64,000 nt of DNA from Paraconexibacter sp040581415 (GTDB lineage: Bacteria; Actinomycetota; Thermoleophilia; Solirubrobacterales; Solirubrobacteraceae). The stretch covers positions 4,216,001-4,280,000 of the forward strand of contig NZ_CP114014.1 of assembly GCF_040581415.1 (NCBI RefSeq), given 5' to 3'. The position numbers and the translations under genes were made by a program. Shown here in pieces: positions 34,440 to 42,978 of this stretch (positions are counted from its first letter, which is position 1; each line of letters starts with the position of its first letter). The notes below the pieces were generated by a model. The model was not told where the DNA came from, did no database searches, and saw nothing but the letters and a program-made list of their open reading frames with translations.

Positions 34440-36602
34440 GTGGAAGCCGTCCCGCCCCTCGACAACGTCGCCCTGCGCGACGGGCCGGGCGGGACGTGGG
34501 TCGTGCTGGCGTTCCCGTACGACGCGCAGATCGTCAACGCCGCACGCTCGATCCCGGGGCGGCGCTTCGACTGGGACACCAAGGAGTGGCTCGCGCCGGT
34601 CGGGGACTGGGTCGCGGTCCACGTGGCCGAGATCGTCGAGCGCTTCCCGGAGCTGCAGTGCTCGCCGGAGGTCGTCGCGTGGCTCAGCGAGACCGAGCGC
34701 CGGTGGATCGGGATCGTCTCGGCCGCGCCCGCCGGTGACGGTGGCGGCGCGTACACGCTGACCACCCGTGCCGGGAAGCTGCCCGAGGAGGTCGCGTCGG
34801 TGGCCGTCCCGCACCCGGACGGACGCCTGCGGGCACCGCTGACCGTCGAGGTCACCGAGAGCCTGCAGGCGATGCACGGCGCCCGCTTCGAGGCGCCGGC
34901 GGTGCGCTGCGCCCAGCGTGTCCTGACCGGCCTGGACGTCCCGCCGGGCGCCCTGAAGATGGCGGGCGGGGTCGACGGGCCCGCGCTCAAGCTCGACGTC
35001 CTCTGGGACACCGACGCCGGCGCCGCGTTCGAGCGGCTGCCCGGCGTCCTGGAGAGCACCCGCACCCTGCCGCTGGACCCGTGGGTGCTGGAGGGCCTGG
35101 AGCCGTTCCTCGCCCTGCACCGGATCGAGGTCGACGGCATGGCGTCGGACGCGCTGCGCGAGCTCCGGCTCGAGCGCGACGAGGCGCAGGCGGCGATCGC
35201 GCGATCCAAGGCACGGACCGCGGATCCGATCGACGGTGTCGCCGAGCGCCTCGGCGGGGAGCTGCGGCCGTTCCAGTGGGCGGGCGTCCGCTATCTGCTG
35301 GAGGCGCGGCGGGCGTTCCTCGCCGATGAGCAGGGCCTCGGCAAGACGGTCCAGGCGCTCGCGACGCTCGAGGCCGACGACGCCTACCCGGCGCTGGTCG
35401 TCGCCCCCGCCTCGCTGAAGCTGGTCTGGGAGCGCGAGGCCGGTCACTGGCTGCCCCATCGCACCGTGGCCATCGTCAACGGGCGTGGCGCCGTCCCGCC
35501 CGAGGCGGACATCGTGATCCTCAACTACGAGATCGTCGCCGCGCACCGCGAGGCGCTCTCCCGGCGGCGGCCGCGCGCGCTGATCGTCGACGAGTCCCAC
35601 CACTGCAAGAACCCGCGGGCCAAGCGCACCCAGGCCGTGCGCCGGCTGGCCGAGGCCGTCCCGGCGGACGGGCTGCGGCTCGCGCTGACGGGGACCCCGG
35701 TCCTTAACCACGCCGAGGAGCTGATCTCGCAGCTGCGCGTGATCGGGCGGCTGTCGGACTTCGGATCGGGCGCGTCGTTCTCGCGCCAGTTCGAGGGCAA
35801 CCTCAGCGAGGAGCGGCTGCACTGGCACCTGCGCCGGCGCTGCTTCGTCCGGCGCCGGAAGGACGAGGTCCTGCCCCAGCTGCCCGCCAAGCGACGGGTC
35901 GTCGTCCCGGTCGCCCTGACCAACAAGCGCGAGTACCGCGTGGCCGAGGACTCGGTCATCGAGTGGCTGCGGTCCCAGCCCCTGGAGCTCGACGAGCTGA
36001 ACGCGAAGATCTCCGCCACGCTGCGGGCCGAGCGCCTGGCGCAGATCGGGACGCTCAAGCGCCTGGCCGCCCGCGGCAAGCTCGCTGCCGCGGTCGTGTG
36101 GATCGCCGACTTCCTCGAGCACGGCGAGCCGCTCGTCGTCTTCGCCCGCCACGTCGAGGTGCTGGACGCCGTGCGCCGGCACTTCCCCGACGCGCTGCAC
36201 CTGGTCGGCCGCGACTCGGCCAAGGCCCGCGACGCCGCCGTCACGGCGTTCCAGAACGGGACCGGGCCGCAGCTGCTGATCTGCTCGACGCCCGTCGCGG
36301 GTCAGGGCCTGACGCTCACGCGTGCCTCGAACGTCTGCTTCCTGGAGCTCGAGTGGACGCCCGCCATGCACGACCAGGCCGAGGACCGCTGCCACCGCAT
36401 CGGCCAGCACGACGCCGTGACCGCCTGGTACCTGCTGGCGGCCGAGTCGATCGACGAGACCATCGCGCAGCTGCTCGAGGCCAAGCGCTCGACGGTGGGC
36501 GCGGTGACCGACGGGGACCGCGCGCTGTCGGGCGGCCTGGTCGACGACCTCGTCGCCGACCTGCGCGAGCGCCCGCTGCGCCACCTGCGCGCCGCGGGCT
36601 GA
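34440..36602 (+). CDS. SNF2-family DNA helicase/translocase with HARP-like N-terminal region
   Basis: 720 residues from GTG 34440. An N-terminal region (FPYDAQIVNAARSIPGRRFDWDTKEWLAP) resembles the HARP-type annealing domain of SMARCAL1-like proteins. The ATPase core has motif I DEQGLGKT (D296-T303), motif II DESH (384-387), TGTPVLN (motif III), and the C-terminal lobe with SNVCFLELEWTPAMHDQAEDRCHRIGQ (motifs V/VI). It is expected to translocate on DNA and remodel or reanneal structures, in repair or replication restart. No methylase or nuclease gene adjoins, so a restriction-defence role is not supported. Confidence 0.9.
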   Translation: MEAVPPLDNVALRDGPGGTWVVLAFPYDAQIVNAARSIPGRRFDWDTKEWLAPVGDWVAVHVAEIVERFPELQCSPEVVAWLSETERRWIGIVSAAPAGDGGGAYTLTTRAGKLPEEVASVAVPHPDGRLRAPLTVEVTESLQAMHGARFEAPAVRCAQRVLTGLDVPPGALKMAGGVDGPALKLDVLWDTDAGAAFERLPGVLESTRTLPLDPWVLEGLEPFLALHRIEVDGMASDALRELRLERDEAQAAIARSKARTADPIDGVAERLGGELRPFQWAGVRYLLEARRAFLADEQGLGKTVQALATLEADDAYPALVVAPASLKLVWEREAGHWLPHRTVAIVNGRGAVPPEADIVILNYEIVAAHREALSRRRPRALIVDESHHCKNPRAKRTQAVRRLAEAVPADGLRLALTGTPVLNHAEELISQLRVIGRLSDFGSGASFSRQFEGNLSEERLHWHLRRRCFVRRRKDEVLPQLPAKRRVVVPVALTNKREYRVAEDSVIEWLRSQPLELDELNAKISATLRAERLAQIGTLKRLAARGKLAAAVVWIADFLEHGEPLVVFARHVEVLDAVRRHFPDALHLVGRDSAKARDAAVTAFQNGTGPQLLICSTPVAGQGLTLTRASNVCFLELEWTPAMHDQAEDRCHRIGQHDAVTAWYLLAAESIDETIAQLLEAKRSTVGAVTDGDRALSGGLVDDLVADLRERPLRHLRAAG

Positions 36603-36684
36603 ACCGGCCCTCGCCCGGGGCCGGTCTCACACCGCTCTCAGGCACGCGACAACGGTCGCCGCGCGGAGTACGGTCGGCGGCGGC

Positions 36685-37611
36685 ATGGGGCGACGGGACG
36701 CATTCGGCAACGAGATCGACGACGACGCTCCGGACGGCGGGACCGGAGCGTCGGCGTCGGTGTCCGGCCGGTCGGGCGGCGGGACGCGCGACCCGTTCGG
36801 CGGCGCGCCCGACCCGTTCGGCGCGCCGCCCGACCCGTTCACCGGTGCGTCGGGTCCGTTCTCCGGCGCGCCGGGCCCGTCGGCCGGTGACCTGCGCCCG
36901 CCCTTGCCACCGCCTCCGCCGGGACGCCCCGGCCGACCGGCACCGGGTCCGCGCCGTCGCGGGCTGGTCTCGCCGGCGCTGGGTGTGCTGCTGACCGTCG
37001 GCGTCGTCATGGCCGCGGTCTTCGGGATCACCGCCCTCGTGGACGAGGCCTCCGATCGCGTGCAGGACACCCGGCGGGCCATCACCACCGGGTTCGGCAG
37101 CTTCACGGTGCCGTCCCTCCCGGCCCTGCCGCCCGCGGCGCCGTCCGCGCGGGAGTCGCCGGCGGCGCCGCAGACCCCGCCCGTCGGCTTCGGGAAGGGC
37201 TCGCTGCTGCTGAAGTCGAACTTCGCGGACGCGCTGCGGATCCTGCGGGCCGAGGGCGCCCGCGCCCGGACGCTCCGCGTGGCCGCGGACCGGATCGACG
37301 GGATCCTCGTGACGCCGGACGGCCGGCAGAAGATCGTGCAGGTCACCTGGCAGGGCCGGCGCACGGTGCTTGGCACGGTCCCGGCCGGGCCGCCGGGCCC
37401 CGGGCTGATCCGCCTGGACTCGCTGGTGCGGTCGGCGCCGTTCCGGCTCGCGCGGAGCGCCGCCGAACGCGCCGGCCGGCCGGTCTCGAGCGTCGACTAC
37501 GTGGTGGCGCTCGGAATCCTCCCCGGGCAGGTCTGGTCGCTGTTCCTGAAGGACGGCGGGGGCCACTACACCGGGGATCGCGACGGCCGGATCACGCGGA
37601 AGGTCAGCTGA
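36685..37611 (+). CDS. Single-pass membrane protein with DPFG-rich disordered N-terminus, function unknown
   Basis: 308 residues. The first 92 residues are Gly/Pro/Asp-rich with repeated DPFG/PF units (DPFGGAPDPFGAPPDPFTG), ending in a poly-Pro stretch. One transmembrane helix (about 93-117) follows. The extracytoplasmic part has a Pro/Ala linker and a compact domain (about 165-308: NFADALRILRAEGARARTLRV, DGRQKIVQVTWQGRR, ending GDRDGRITRKVS). I do not recognise a family. It may be a sensor or scaffold. Confidence 0.7.
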   Translation: MGRRDAFGNEIDDDAPDGGTGASASVSGRSGGGTRDPFGGAPDPFGAPPDPFTGASGPFSGAPGPSAGDLRPPLPPPPPGRPGRPAPGPRRRGLVSPALGVLLTVGVVMAAVFGITALVDEASDRVQDTRRAITTGFGSFTVPSLPALPPAAPSARESPAAPQTPPVGFGKGSLLLKSNFADALRILRAEGARARTLRVAADRIDGILVTPDGRQKIVQVTWQGRRTVLGTVPAGPPGPGLIRLDSLVRSAPFRLARSAAERAGRPVSSVDYVVALGILPGQVWSLFLKDGGGHYTGDRDGRITRKVS

Positions 37612-37692
37612 CCTCGGGCCATCAGCTGCGCTGATGGGCGACGGCCGGAGTTGTCATACGGGACGCGCGCGGCGTCTGCCAGTCTGAGGACC

Positions 37693-38445
37693 GTGCGCGA
37701 CCCTGCCACCCCCACTACCGCCGCGGCCGCGCACGCCGCCCGGGCCGCCTCCTGGCGCGCCGGGATGAAGGCGGGCGTCCCCTACGCGATCGCGGGCAGC
37801 GCGCTGTCGATCTCCTTCGGGGTGCTGGCGCGCGAGGCCGGCTTCTCCGCGGTCGCGGCGATCGTCATGTCGGCGATCGTCTTCGCCGGCTCGGCGCAGT
37901 TCACCGTCGTCTCGATCATCGCGGCGGGCGGGGGCTTCGGCGCGGCGGTGAGCGCTGCGGCGCTGATGAACTCACGATTCCTGCCGATGGGCATCGCGCT
38001 CGGGCCGTCGCTGGCGGGCGGGCGCTGGTCGCGCGCGGCCCAGGGGCAGACGGTGGTCGACGCGTCGTGGGCGATGGCCAACCAGGGCGAGGGCCGCTTC
38101 GACCGCTGGTTCCTGTTCGGCGCCACGTCCGTCCAGTACGTCAGCTGGGTCGGCGGGACCGTGATCGGTGCCCTGGGCGGTTCGGTGATCGGCGATCCGG
38201 ATCGGCTCGGCCTGGACGCGGTCTACCCCGCGTTCTTCCTCGCCCTGCTGGTGTCCGAGCTCCGCGACCGGCGCTCGCGCGGAGTCGCGCTCGCCGGGAG
38301 CGTCATCGCCCTGGCCCTGGTCCCGATCGCCCCGGCCGGCGTCCCGGTGCTCGCCGCGAGCGCAGCGGCGATCATCGGCCTGCGGCCGGGCCCCGAGCCG
38401 GCGGCCGTCCTTCCGGTGACCGACGGCGCGGAGGACGGGCGATGA
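37693..38445 (+). CDS. azlC: AzlC-family branched-chain amino-acid exporter, large subunit
   Basis: 250 residues from GTG 37693. GMKAGVPYAIAGSALSISFGVLAREAGFS and FAGSAQFTVVSIIAAGG are AzlC family signatures, with about eight hydrophobic helices. It forms a two-component exporter with AzlD, whose gene overlaps by 4 bp. A TTG start at 37651 would add 14 residues but gives a less typical N-terminus. Confidence 0.9.
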   Translation: MRDPATPTTAAAAHAARAASWRAGMKAGVPYAIAGSALSISFGVLAREAGFSAVAAIVMSAIVFAGSAQFTVVSIIAAGGGFGAAVSAAALMNSRFLPMGIALGPSLAGGRWSRAAQGQTVVDASWAMANQGEGRFDRWFLFGATSVQYVSWVGGTVIGALGGSVIGDPDRLGLDAVYPAFFLALLVSELRDRRSRGVALAGSVIALALVPIAPAGVPVLAASAAAIIGLRPGPEPAAVLPVTDGAEDGR

Positions 38446-38741
38446 TCTGGGAGATCATCGCTGCGTGTGCGCTGGTCACGGCGCTGATCAAGGGCATCGG
38501 ACCGTTCGCGCTGGGCGGCCGGGACCTGTCGCCCCGCGTGATCGGGGTGGTCACGCTGCTGGCCCCCGCGCTGCTGGCGGCGCTGGTCGTCACCCAGGCG
38601 CTCGCGGACGGCGAGCAGGTGGGCATCGGGGAGGACACGGCCGGCGTCGCCGCGGCGGGTGTGGCCCTCTGGCGGGGCGCGTCGATCATGGTGACCGTCG
38701 CGGTGGCGGCCGGCGTGACGGCCGGCCTGCGCGCGATCTGA
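38442..38741 (+). CDS. azlD: AzlD-family branched-chain amino-acid exporter, small subunit
   Basis: 99 residues with three to four hydrophobic helices. ALITALIKGIGP-type segment (ALVTALIKGIGPFALGG) and RVIGVVTLLAPALLAALVV match AzlD. The ATG overlaps the azlC stop (ATGA). It works together with AzlC in export of branched-chain amino acids or analogues. Confidence 0.9.
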   Translation: MIWEIIAACALVTALIKGIGPFALGGRDLSPRVIGVVTLLAPALLAALVVTQALADGEQVGIGEDTAGVAAAGVALWRGASIMVTVAVAAGVTAGLRAI

Positions 38742-38812
38742 CCCCGCACCGCGGGGCGCGGCGCCCGCGCCAGGACTGTTCAAGGATCCCGCGGCGGGGG
38801 ATGATCGACCGC

Positions 38813-40774
38813 ATGAGCACTGTTGCAGTGGGGTCCCTGCCCGACGTCGAGGCGCTGCGGCGCTGGCTGGACGGCGAGCACCGCGAGATCCGCGAGCAGG
38901 TCCGCAGCCGCCTGGAGTCGATGGACCTCGCCCAGGCCGACGGGATCACGCGCGCGGAGTACCGCGAGCTCGTCCTGCGCTGGACAACCGAGCTCGGGCA
39001 GTCCGGCCAGACGGCGCTGGGGTTCCCGCGCCGCTACGGCGGCGAGGGCAACATCGGCGGCTCGATCGCGTCGTTCGAGACGCTGGCCCACGGCGACCTG
39101 TCCCTGCTCGTCAAGTCCGGCGTGCAGTTCGGGCTGTTCGGCGGCGCGATCCTGCAGCTGGGGACCGAGCGCCATCACGACGAGTACCTGCGCGGCGTCC
39201 TCGACCTGAGCATTCCCGGCTGCTTCGCGATGTCCGAGTCGGCCCACGGGTCGGACGTGCAGAACGTCCACACCACCGCGACCTACGACGCCGCCACCCA
39301 GGAGTTCGTCGTCCACACCCCCCACGACGGGGCGCACAAGGAGTGGATCGGCAACGCGGCGAGCCACGGGCGCGTGGCCGTCGTCTTCGCCCAGCTCATC
39401 ACGCCCGACGCCGAGGAGTCGCACGGCGTCCACGCCTTGGTCGTCCCCATCCGCGGCGCGGACGGCACCCCGGCCGCCGGCGTGCGCATCGACGACTGCG
39501 GCGACAAGATGGGCCTTCAGGGCGTCGACAACGGCCGCCTGTGGTTCGACGAGGTCCGTGTCCCGCGCGAGGCGCTCCTGGACCGCTTCGCCTCCGTGTC
39601 GGCCGACGGCACCTACAGCAGCCCGATCGAGAACCCCGATCGCCGCTTCTTCACGATGCTCGGCACGCTCGTCCAGGGCCGTGTGAGCATCGGCGGCGCA
39701 TCCGTCAGCGTCAGCAAGAACGCGCTGACGATCGCGGTCCGGCACGCGCTCCGCCGCCGGCAGTTCACCAGCCCGGACGGCGAGGAGATCCTGCTCCTGG
39801 ACTACCGCACGCACCAGCGCCGGCTGCTGCCGCTGCTCGCCCGCACGTACGCGCTGCACGCCGCGCAGGAGCAGCTGGTCGCCGAGCTCGACGCCGCGTT
39901 CGGCAACGACGACGTCGGGGACCTCGCGCGGCGCGAGCTCGAGGCCCACGCCGCCGGGCTGAAGGCGCTGGCGAGCTGGCACTGCACCGCGGCCGTCCAG
40001 GCGTCCCGCGAGGCCTGCGGCGGGCTCGGGTACCTGACCGAGAACCGCTTCGCGTCGCTCAAGGGCGACAGCGAGATCTTCACGACCTTCGAAGGCGACA
40101 ACACCGTCCTGCTGCAGCTGGTCGGCAAGTCGCTGATCACCGGGTACAAGCACCAGTTCGGGGACCTGGACCCGCTCGGCCTCGTCGGCTTCGTGGCGGG
40201 CACCGCGCTCAAGGACGTGCTGGAGAAGACCGCGCTGCGGCAGGTCGCGCAGACGCTCGTCGACGCCGTCGTCCCCGCCCGCGGCGAGGACGACAGCGAG
40301 CTGCTGGACCGCGACGAGCAGCTGGACGTCCTGCGCTACCGCGCCGAGCGCGTGCTGGCGTCCGTCGCCCGGCGCCTGAAGCGCGGCATCGACGAGGGCC
40401 ACGCCCCGTTCGAGGTGTTCCGCGCGTGCCAGGACCACGTCCTCGCCGCGGCGCGCGCCTACATCGAGTCGCGGATCGCCGTGGCCTTCGCGGCCCGCGT
40501 CGCCGCGTGTCCCGACCCGGCGCTGAAGCCGTTCCTCGAGCGGCTCTGTGATCTGCACCTGCTGTGCACCATCGAAGCCGACCGCGCCTGGTTCCTCGAG
40601 CACGGCCGCCTGTCCCCGTCCCGATCGAAGACCATCACGCGGACCGTGAACCGGCTGCTGAACGAGGTCCGGGCCGACGCCGGTGCGCTGGTCGACGCGT
40701 TCGCGATCCCGGACAGCGTCCTGCGTGCGCCGATCGGCGTCATGGATCAAGACGACCGCGTCCCCGGCCTCTAG
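38813..40774 (+). CDS. Acyl-CoA oxidase/dehydrogenase family flavoprotein
   Basis: 653 residues, the length of acyl-CoA oxidases rather than the roughly 390 of dehydrogenases. CFAMSESAHGSDVQNVHTTATYD is the FAD-binding beta-domain motif, GDKMGLQGVDNGRLWFDEVRVPR follows, and REACGGLGYLTENRFASLKGDSEIFTTFEGDN contains the conserved stretch with a C-terminal catalytic-site Glu typical of oxidases. An extra C-terminal ACOX-like helical domain (540-640) supports the call. It catalyses the first step of beta-oxidation; use of oxygen versus an electron-transfer flavoprotein cannot be decided. Start at ATG 38813. Confidence 0.88.
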   Translation: MSTVAVGSLPDVEALRRWLDGEHREIREQVRSRLESMDLAQADGITRAEYRELVLRWTTELGQSGQTALGFPRRYGGEGNIGGSIASFETLAHGDLSLLVKSGVQFGLFGGAILQLGTERHHDEYLRGVLDLSIPGCFAMSESAHGSDVQNVHTTATYDAATQEFVVHTPHDGAHKEWIGNAASHGRVAVVFAQLITPDAEESHGVHALVVPIRGADGTPAAGVRIDDCGDKMGLQGVDNGRLWFDEVRVPREALLDRFASVSADGTYSSPIENPDRRFFTMLGTLVQGRVSIGGASVSVSKNALTIAVRHALRRRQFTSPDGEEILLLDYRTHQRRLLPLLARTYALHAAQEQLVAELDAAFGNDDVGDLARRELEAHAAGLKALASWHCTAAVQASREACGGLGYLTENRFASLKGDSEIFTTFEGDNTVLLQLVGKSLITGYKHQFGDLDPLGLVGFVAGTALKDVLEKTALRQVAQTLVDAVVPARGEDDSELLDRDEQLDVLRYRAERVLASVARRLKRGIDEGHAPFEVFRACQDHVLAAARAYIESRIAVAFAARVAACPDPALKPFLERLCDLHLLCTIEADRAWFLEHGRLSPSRSKTITRTVNRLLNEVRADAGALVDAFAIPDSVLRAPIGVMDQDDRVPGL

Positions 40775-40823
40775 CCCGGCGCGCTTCACCCGCGCCTAAC
40801 CCGCGTCTGCCACCCTTCAGGGC

Positions 40824-41459
40824 GTGTCGACCTCACTGCACCCAACGCCCGCCGACAAGCCGGCGGACCCGCGCAAGCAGGGGATCCTGCTCGTGTTCGC
40901 GCTGCTTGCGGTCATGTGGGTCGTCGAGATCATCGACAGCCTGGACGACGGCCGGCTCGAGCGCTTCGGCATCGAGCCCCGGCAGCTGGACGGGCTCGAG
41001 GGCGTCGTCGCGGCACCGTTCCTGCACGCGGACTTCAGCCATCTGTTCGGCAACAGCATCCCGTTCGCCGTGCTCGGCGTGACGATCGCGCTCGGTGGCG
41101 CGGCCCGCGTGGCCATCGTCGCCGGCATCGTCGGGCTCGTCGGCGGCCTGGGCACGTGGCTCGTCGCCCCGGCCAACACGCTGCACATCGGCGCCAGCGG
41201 CCTGGTCTTCGGGTTCGCCGCCTACCTCATCTTCCGCGGCCTGTTCAGCCGCAGCTGGCTGCACCTGGCCATCGGGGTCGTGGTCGGGTTCATCTACGGG
41301 ACGACCCTCGCCGGCGGCCTGGTCCCGCAGGACGGCATCAGCTGGCAGGGGCACTTCTTCGGCGGGGTCGGCGGCGTCGTCGCGGCACGCTTCCTGGACC
41401 AGCGCGAGCCCCGCGCCCCACGCGCAGACCGACGGCTCGCGACCCGGTCAGCGCTGTAA
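40824..41459 (+). CDS. Rhomboid-family intramembrane serine protease
   Basis: 211 residues with about six transmembrane helices, GTG start. The catalytic Ser is S126 in GASGLVFG, the partner His H177 in WQGHFFGG, and the HADFSHLFGN motif (69-77) of helix 2 is typical. It cleaves transmembrane substrates within the membrane. No substrate gene can be pointed to. Confidence 0.92.
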   Translation: MSTSLHPTPADKPADPRKQGILLVFALLAVMWVVEIIDSLDDGRLERFGIEPRQLDGLEGVVAAPFLHADFSHLFGNSIPFAVLGVTIALGGAARVAIVAGIVGLVGGLGTWLVAPANTLHIGASGLVFGFAAYLIFRGLFSRSWLHLAIGVVVGFIYGTTLAGGLVPQDGISWQGHFFGGVGGVVAARFLDQREPRAPRADRRLATRSAL

Positions 41460-41645
41460 CGAGAAACCGCTGCGGTGTAAGCATTCAGTGGCCATCCCCA
41501 CAGAGGGCGGCCCCGCTGCTACGCTTGCCCTTCGGGCTGGGTCAACCGACCCGGCAAATAGCAGTGTCAGCGCACGCAGTCGTCGCCTCAAAGCACCTCC
41601 GCGAACGCAGCACGAACACAAAGACCCGCGGAGGATCAACACATC
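41460..41645 (+). promoter_or_regulatory. Promoter and probable long 5' leader of the cold-shock gene
   Basis: About 186 bp without an ORF precede the cold-shock gene. Long structured leaders are usual for cspA-type genes. A GGAGG ribosome-binding site stands about 10 nt before the ATG. Exact transcription start not determined. Confidence 0.4.
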
Positions 41646-41849
41646 ATGGCTACTGGAACCGTCAAGTGGTTCAGCGACGACAAGGGCTTCGGCTTCATCA
41701 CTCCCGATGAGTCCGGCAAGGACCTGTTCGTCCATCACTCGGCGATCATCGCCGACGGCTACCGCTCCCTCGCCGAGGGTGCACGCGTCTCGTACGACGC
41801 GGAGCCCGGCGAGAAGGGCCCCAAGGCTGTCAACGTTCAGTCTGTCTAA
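41646..41849 (+). CDS. Cold-shock protein, CspA family
   Basis: 67 residues forming one OB-fold. RNP1 KGFGFI (13-18) and RNP2 DLFVHH (26-31) bind single-stranded RNA or DNA. It acts as an RNA chaperone. The gene is monocistronic with a strong GGAGG site and a strong terminator. It is AT-richer at codon third positions than neighbours by eye, as expected of a highly expressed gene. Confidence 0.97.
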   Translation: MATGTVKWFSDDKGFGFITPDESGKDLFVHHSAIIADGYRSLAEGARVSYDAEPGEKGPKAVNVQSV

Positions 41850-41886
41850 AGCGCTGACGGGCTAGCCCGTCAACTTTGCAGGACCG

Positions 41887-41925
41887 ACCGCCCCCGGCAC
41901 CTCGTGTGCCGGGGGCGGTTGTCGT
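41887..41925 (+). terminator. Strong rho-independent terminator of the cold-shock gene
   Basis: A perfect 14-bp stem (ACCGCCCCCGGCAC, 41887-41900, with complement at 41906-41919) and 5-nt loop, followed by TGTCGTTT. Confidence 0.85.
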
Positions 41926-42161
41926 TTCCGGCCCCGGGCGGACCGCGCGCGGGACGCCGTACCGGAATCTCCTGTTCGGCGCCGCGTCCCCGCGGGGTGT
42001 GGGCAGCACCATGTCGCTGCTTTCGGTGCGAAGTGGGGATGTGGTGCCGGGGGTGGCGGGCGGTCTGGTCATGGCCTGCCCCGCAGGGTCGAACATCCGT
42101 CGTGCCCTGCCAGTGGGGGCAGGACCGACGCTCGGCGGCTGGCCGGTGGCGCCGGCCACAC

Positions 42162-42207
42162 CCGCTGTCAGGTTCTGCCCATGATGAGGTGCACAACCTG
42201 ACAGCGG
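42162..42207. repeat. Perfect 13-bp inverted repeat with 20-nt loop
   Basis: CCGCTGTCAGGTT at 42162-42174 is exactly complementary to 42195-42207. There is no T-run after either arm. It may be an operator or an RNA hairpin upstream of the glycan operon. Confidence 0.6.
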
Positions 42208-42341
42208 ACGGCTACCAGGCTCGCGCCCCGGGACCCGGCCGTTGCGGCAGGCAAGCGCCGACCCCGTCCCGGCCCGCCGTTCCCACAGCCGCCACGACCG
42301 CGACGGTCCTCGGCGTCAGCGCCACCTACCCACCCACGCGA

Positions 42342-42377
42342 GCATCACCGCCCTGTCCGCGCGAAGAGCGGTGATGC
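42342..42377. repeat. Perfect 10-bp inverted repeat upstream of the fdtA-like gene
   Basis: GCATCACCGC (42342-42351) is complementary to 42368-42377 across a 16-nt loop, 54 bp before the GTG start of the glycan operon. It could be a leader hairpin or operator. Confidence 0.45.
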
Positions 42378-42431
42378 CTGCAACGAATTACGCCTTTCAA
42401 GCCTCGGGCCCATCTGCCGACCACCCAGGGC

Positions 42432-42965
42432 GTGGCACCGCTGATCCCCGTCGAGCCGTACCTCGCAGGCGTCGACCGGCGCGCGCCGCACCCGCAGGGC
42501 CGCCGTCTGGAGGACGTGCGCGTCAACACGCGCTCCGGCCGGACCGGCTGCCGCATCGTCGACCTGCCGCGGATCGCCGACCCGCGCGGGAACCTCACGT
42601 TCGTCGAGGGGTCCGACCACATCCCGTTCGACATCGCCCGCGTCTACTACCTGTACGACGTCCCCGGCGGCACGTCGCGCGGCGGGCACGCGCACCACCA
42701 CCTGCAGGCGCTCATCATCGCGGCGGCCGGGTCGTTCGACGTCGGCGTCGACGACGGCGTGCACCAAGAGCGCTTCTTCCTGAACCGCTCCTACCACGGG
42801 CTCTACGTCCCGCGGATGACCTGGCGCGAGCTCGACAACTTCTCCTCCGGCGGGGTATGCCTGGTCCTGGCGTCGGCTCCGTACGAGGAGGACGACTACA
42901 TCCGCGACCATGCCACGTTCGTCGCCGCGGCCGGCGCCGAACGCGCGCAGGCCGACGCGGCCTGA
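42432..42965 (+). CDS. fdtA: dTDP-4-keto-6-deoxyglucose 3,4-ketoisomerase (FdtA/WxcM-like cupin)
   Basis: 177 residues from GTG 42432. A cupin with IVDLPRIADPRGNLTFVEG, PFDIARVYYLYDVPGGTSRGGHAHHHLQALIIAAAGSF and NRSYHGLYVPRMTWRELDNFSSGGVCLVLAS, all hallmarks of FdtA/TylM3-type sugar 3,4-ketoisomerases. It shifts the keto group of dTDP-4-keto-6-deoxyglucose so that the next enzyme can aminate C3. RmlA and RmlB, which supply the substrate, are not in this window. First gene of a five-gene operon. Confidence 0.9.
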   Translation: MAPLIPVEPYLAGVDRRAPHPQGRRLEDVRVNTRSGRTGCRIVDLPRIADPRGNLTFVEGSDHIPFDIARVYYLYDVPGGTSRGGHAHHHLQALIIAAAGSFDVGVDDGVHQERFFLNRSYHGLYVPRMTWRELDNFSSGGVCLVLASAPYEEDDYIRDHATFVAAAGAERAQADAA

Positions 42966-42978
42966 AGGGCAGGACCTC

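Larger units (their letters stand above)
41926..42431. other. Non-coding gap before the glycan cluster, with two inverted repeats
   Basis: About 500 bp with no convincing gene on either strand: the ORFs present lack family features and cross the repeats. It includes a 13-bp inverted repeat (42162-42207) and a 10-bp one (42342-42377). It likely contains the promoter of the fdtA-like operon. By eye it differs from the surroundings in having several GGTG-rich stretches. Confidence 0.6.

Noticed and set aside
34440..36602. Restriction or DISARM-type defence helicase
   Set aside because: No methyltransferase, nuclease or PLD gene in the same operon; the PLD-like gene at 4.2 kb is 30 kb away.
41876..42184. 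102-codon plus-strand frame after the cold-shock gene
   Set aside because: It starts inside the terminator region and ends in the inverted repeat; no family, no ribosome-binding site, atypical composition.
42162..42207. Insertion-sequence end
   Set aside because: An inverted repeat without any transposase gene or target-site duplication that I can see.
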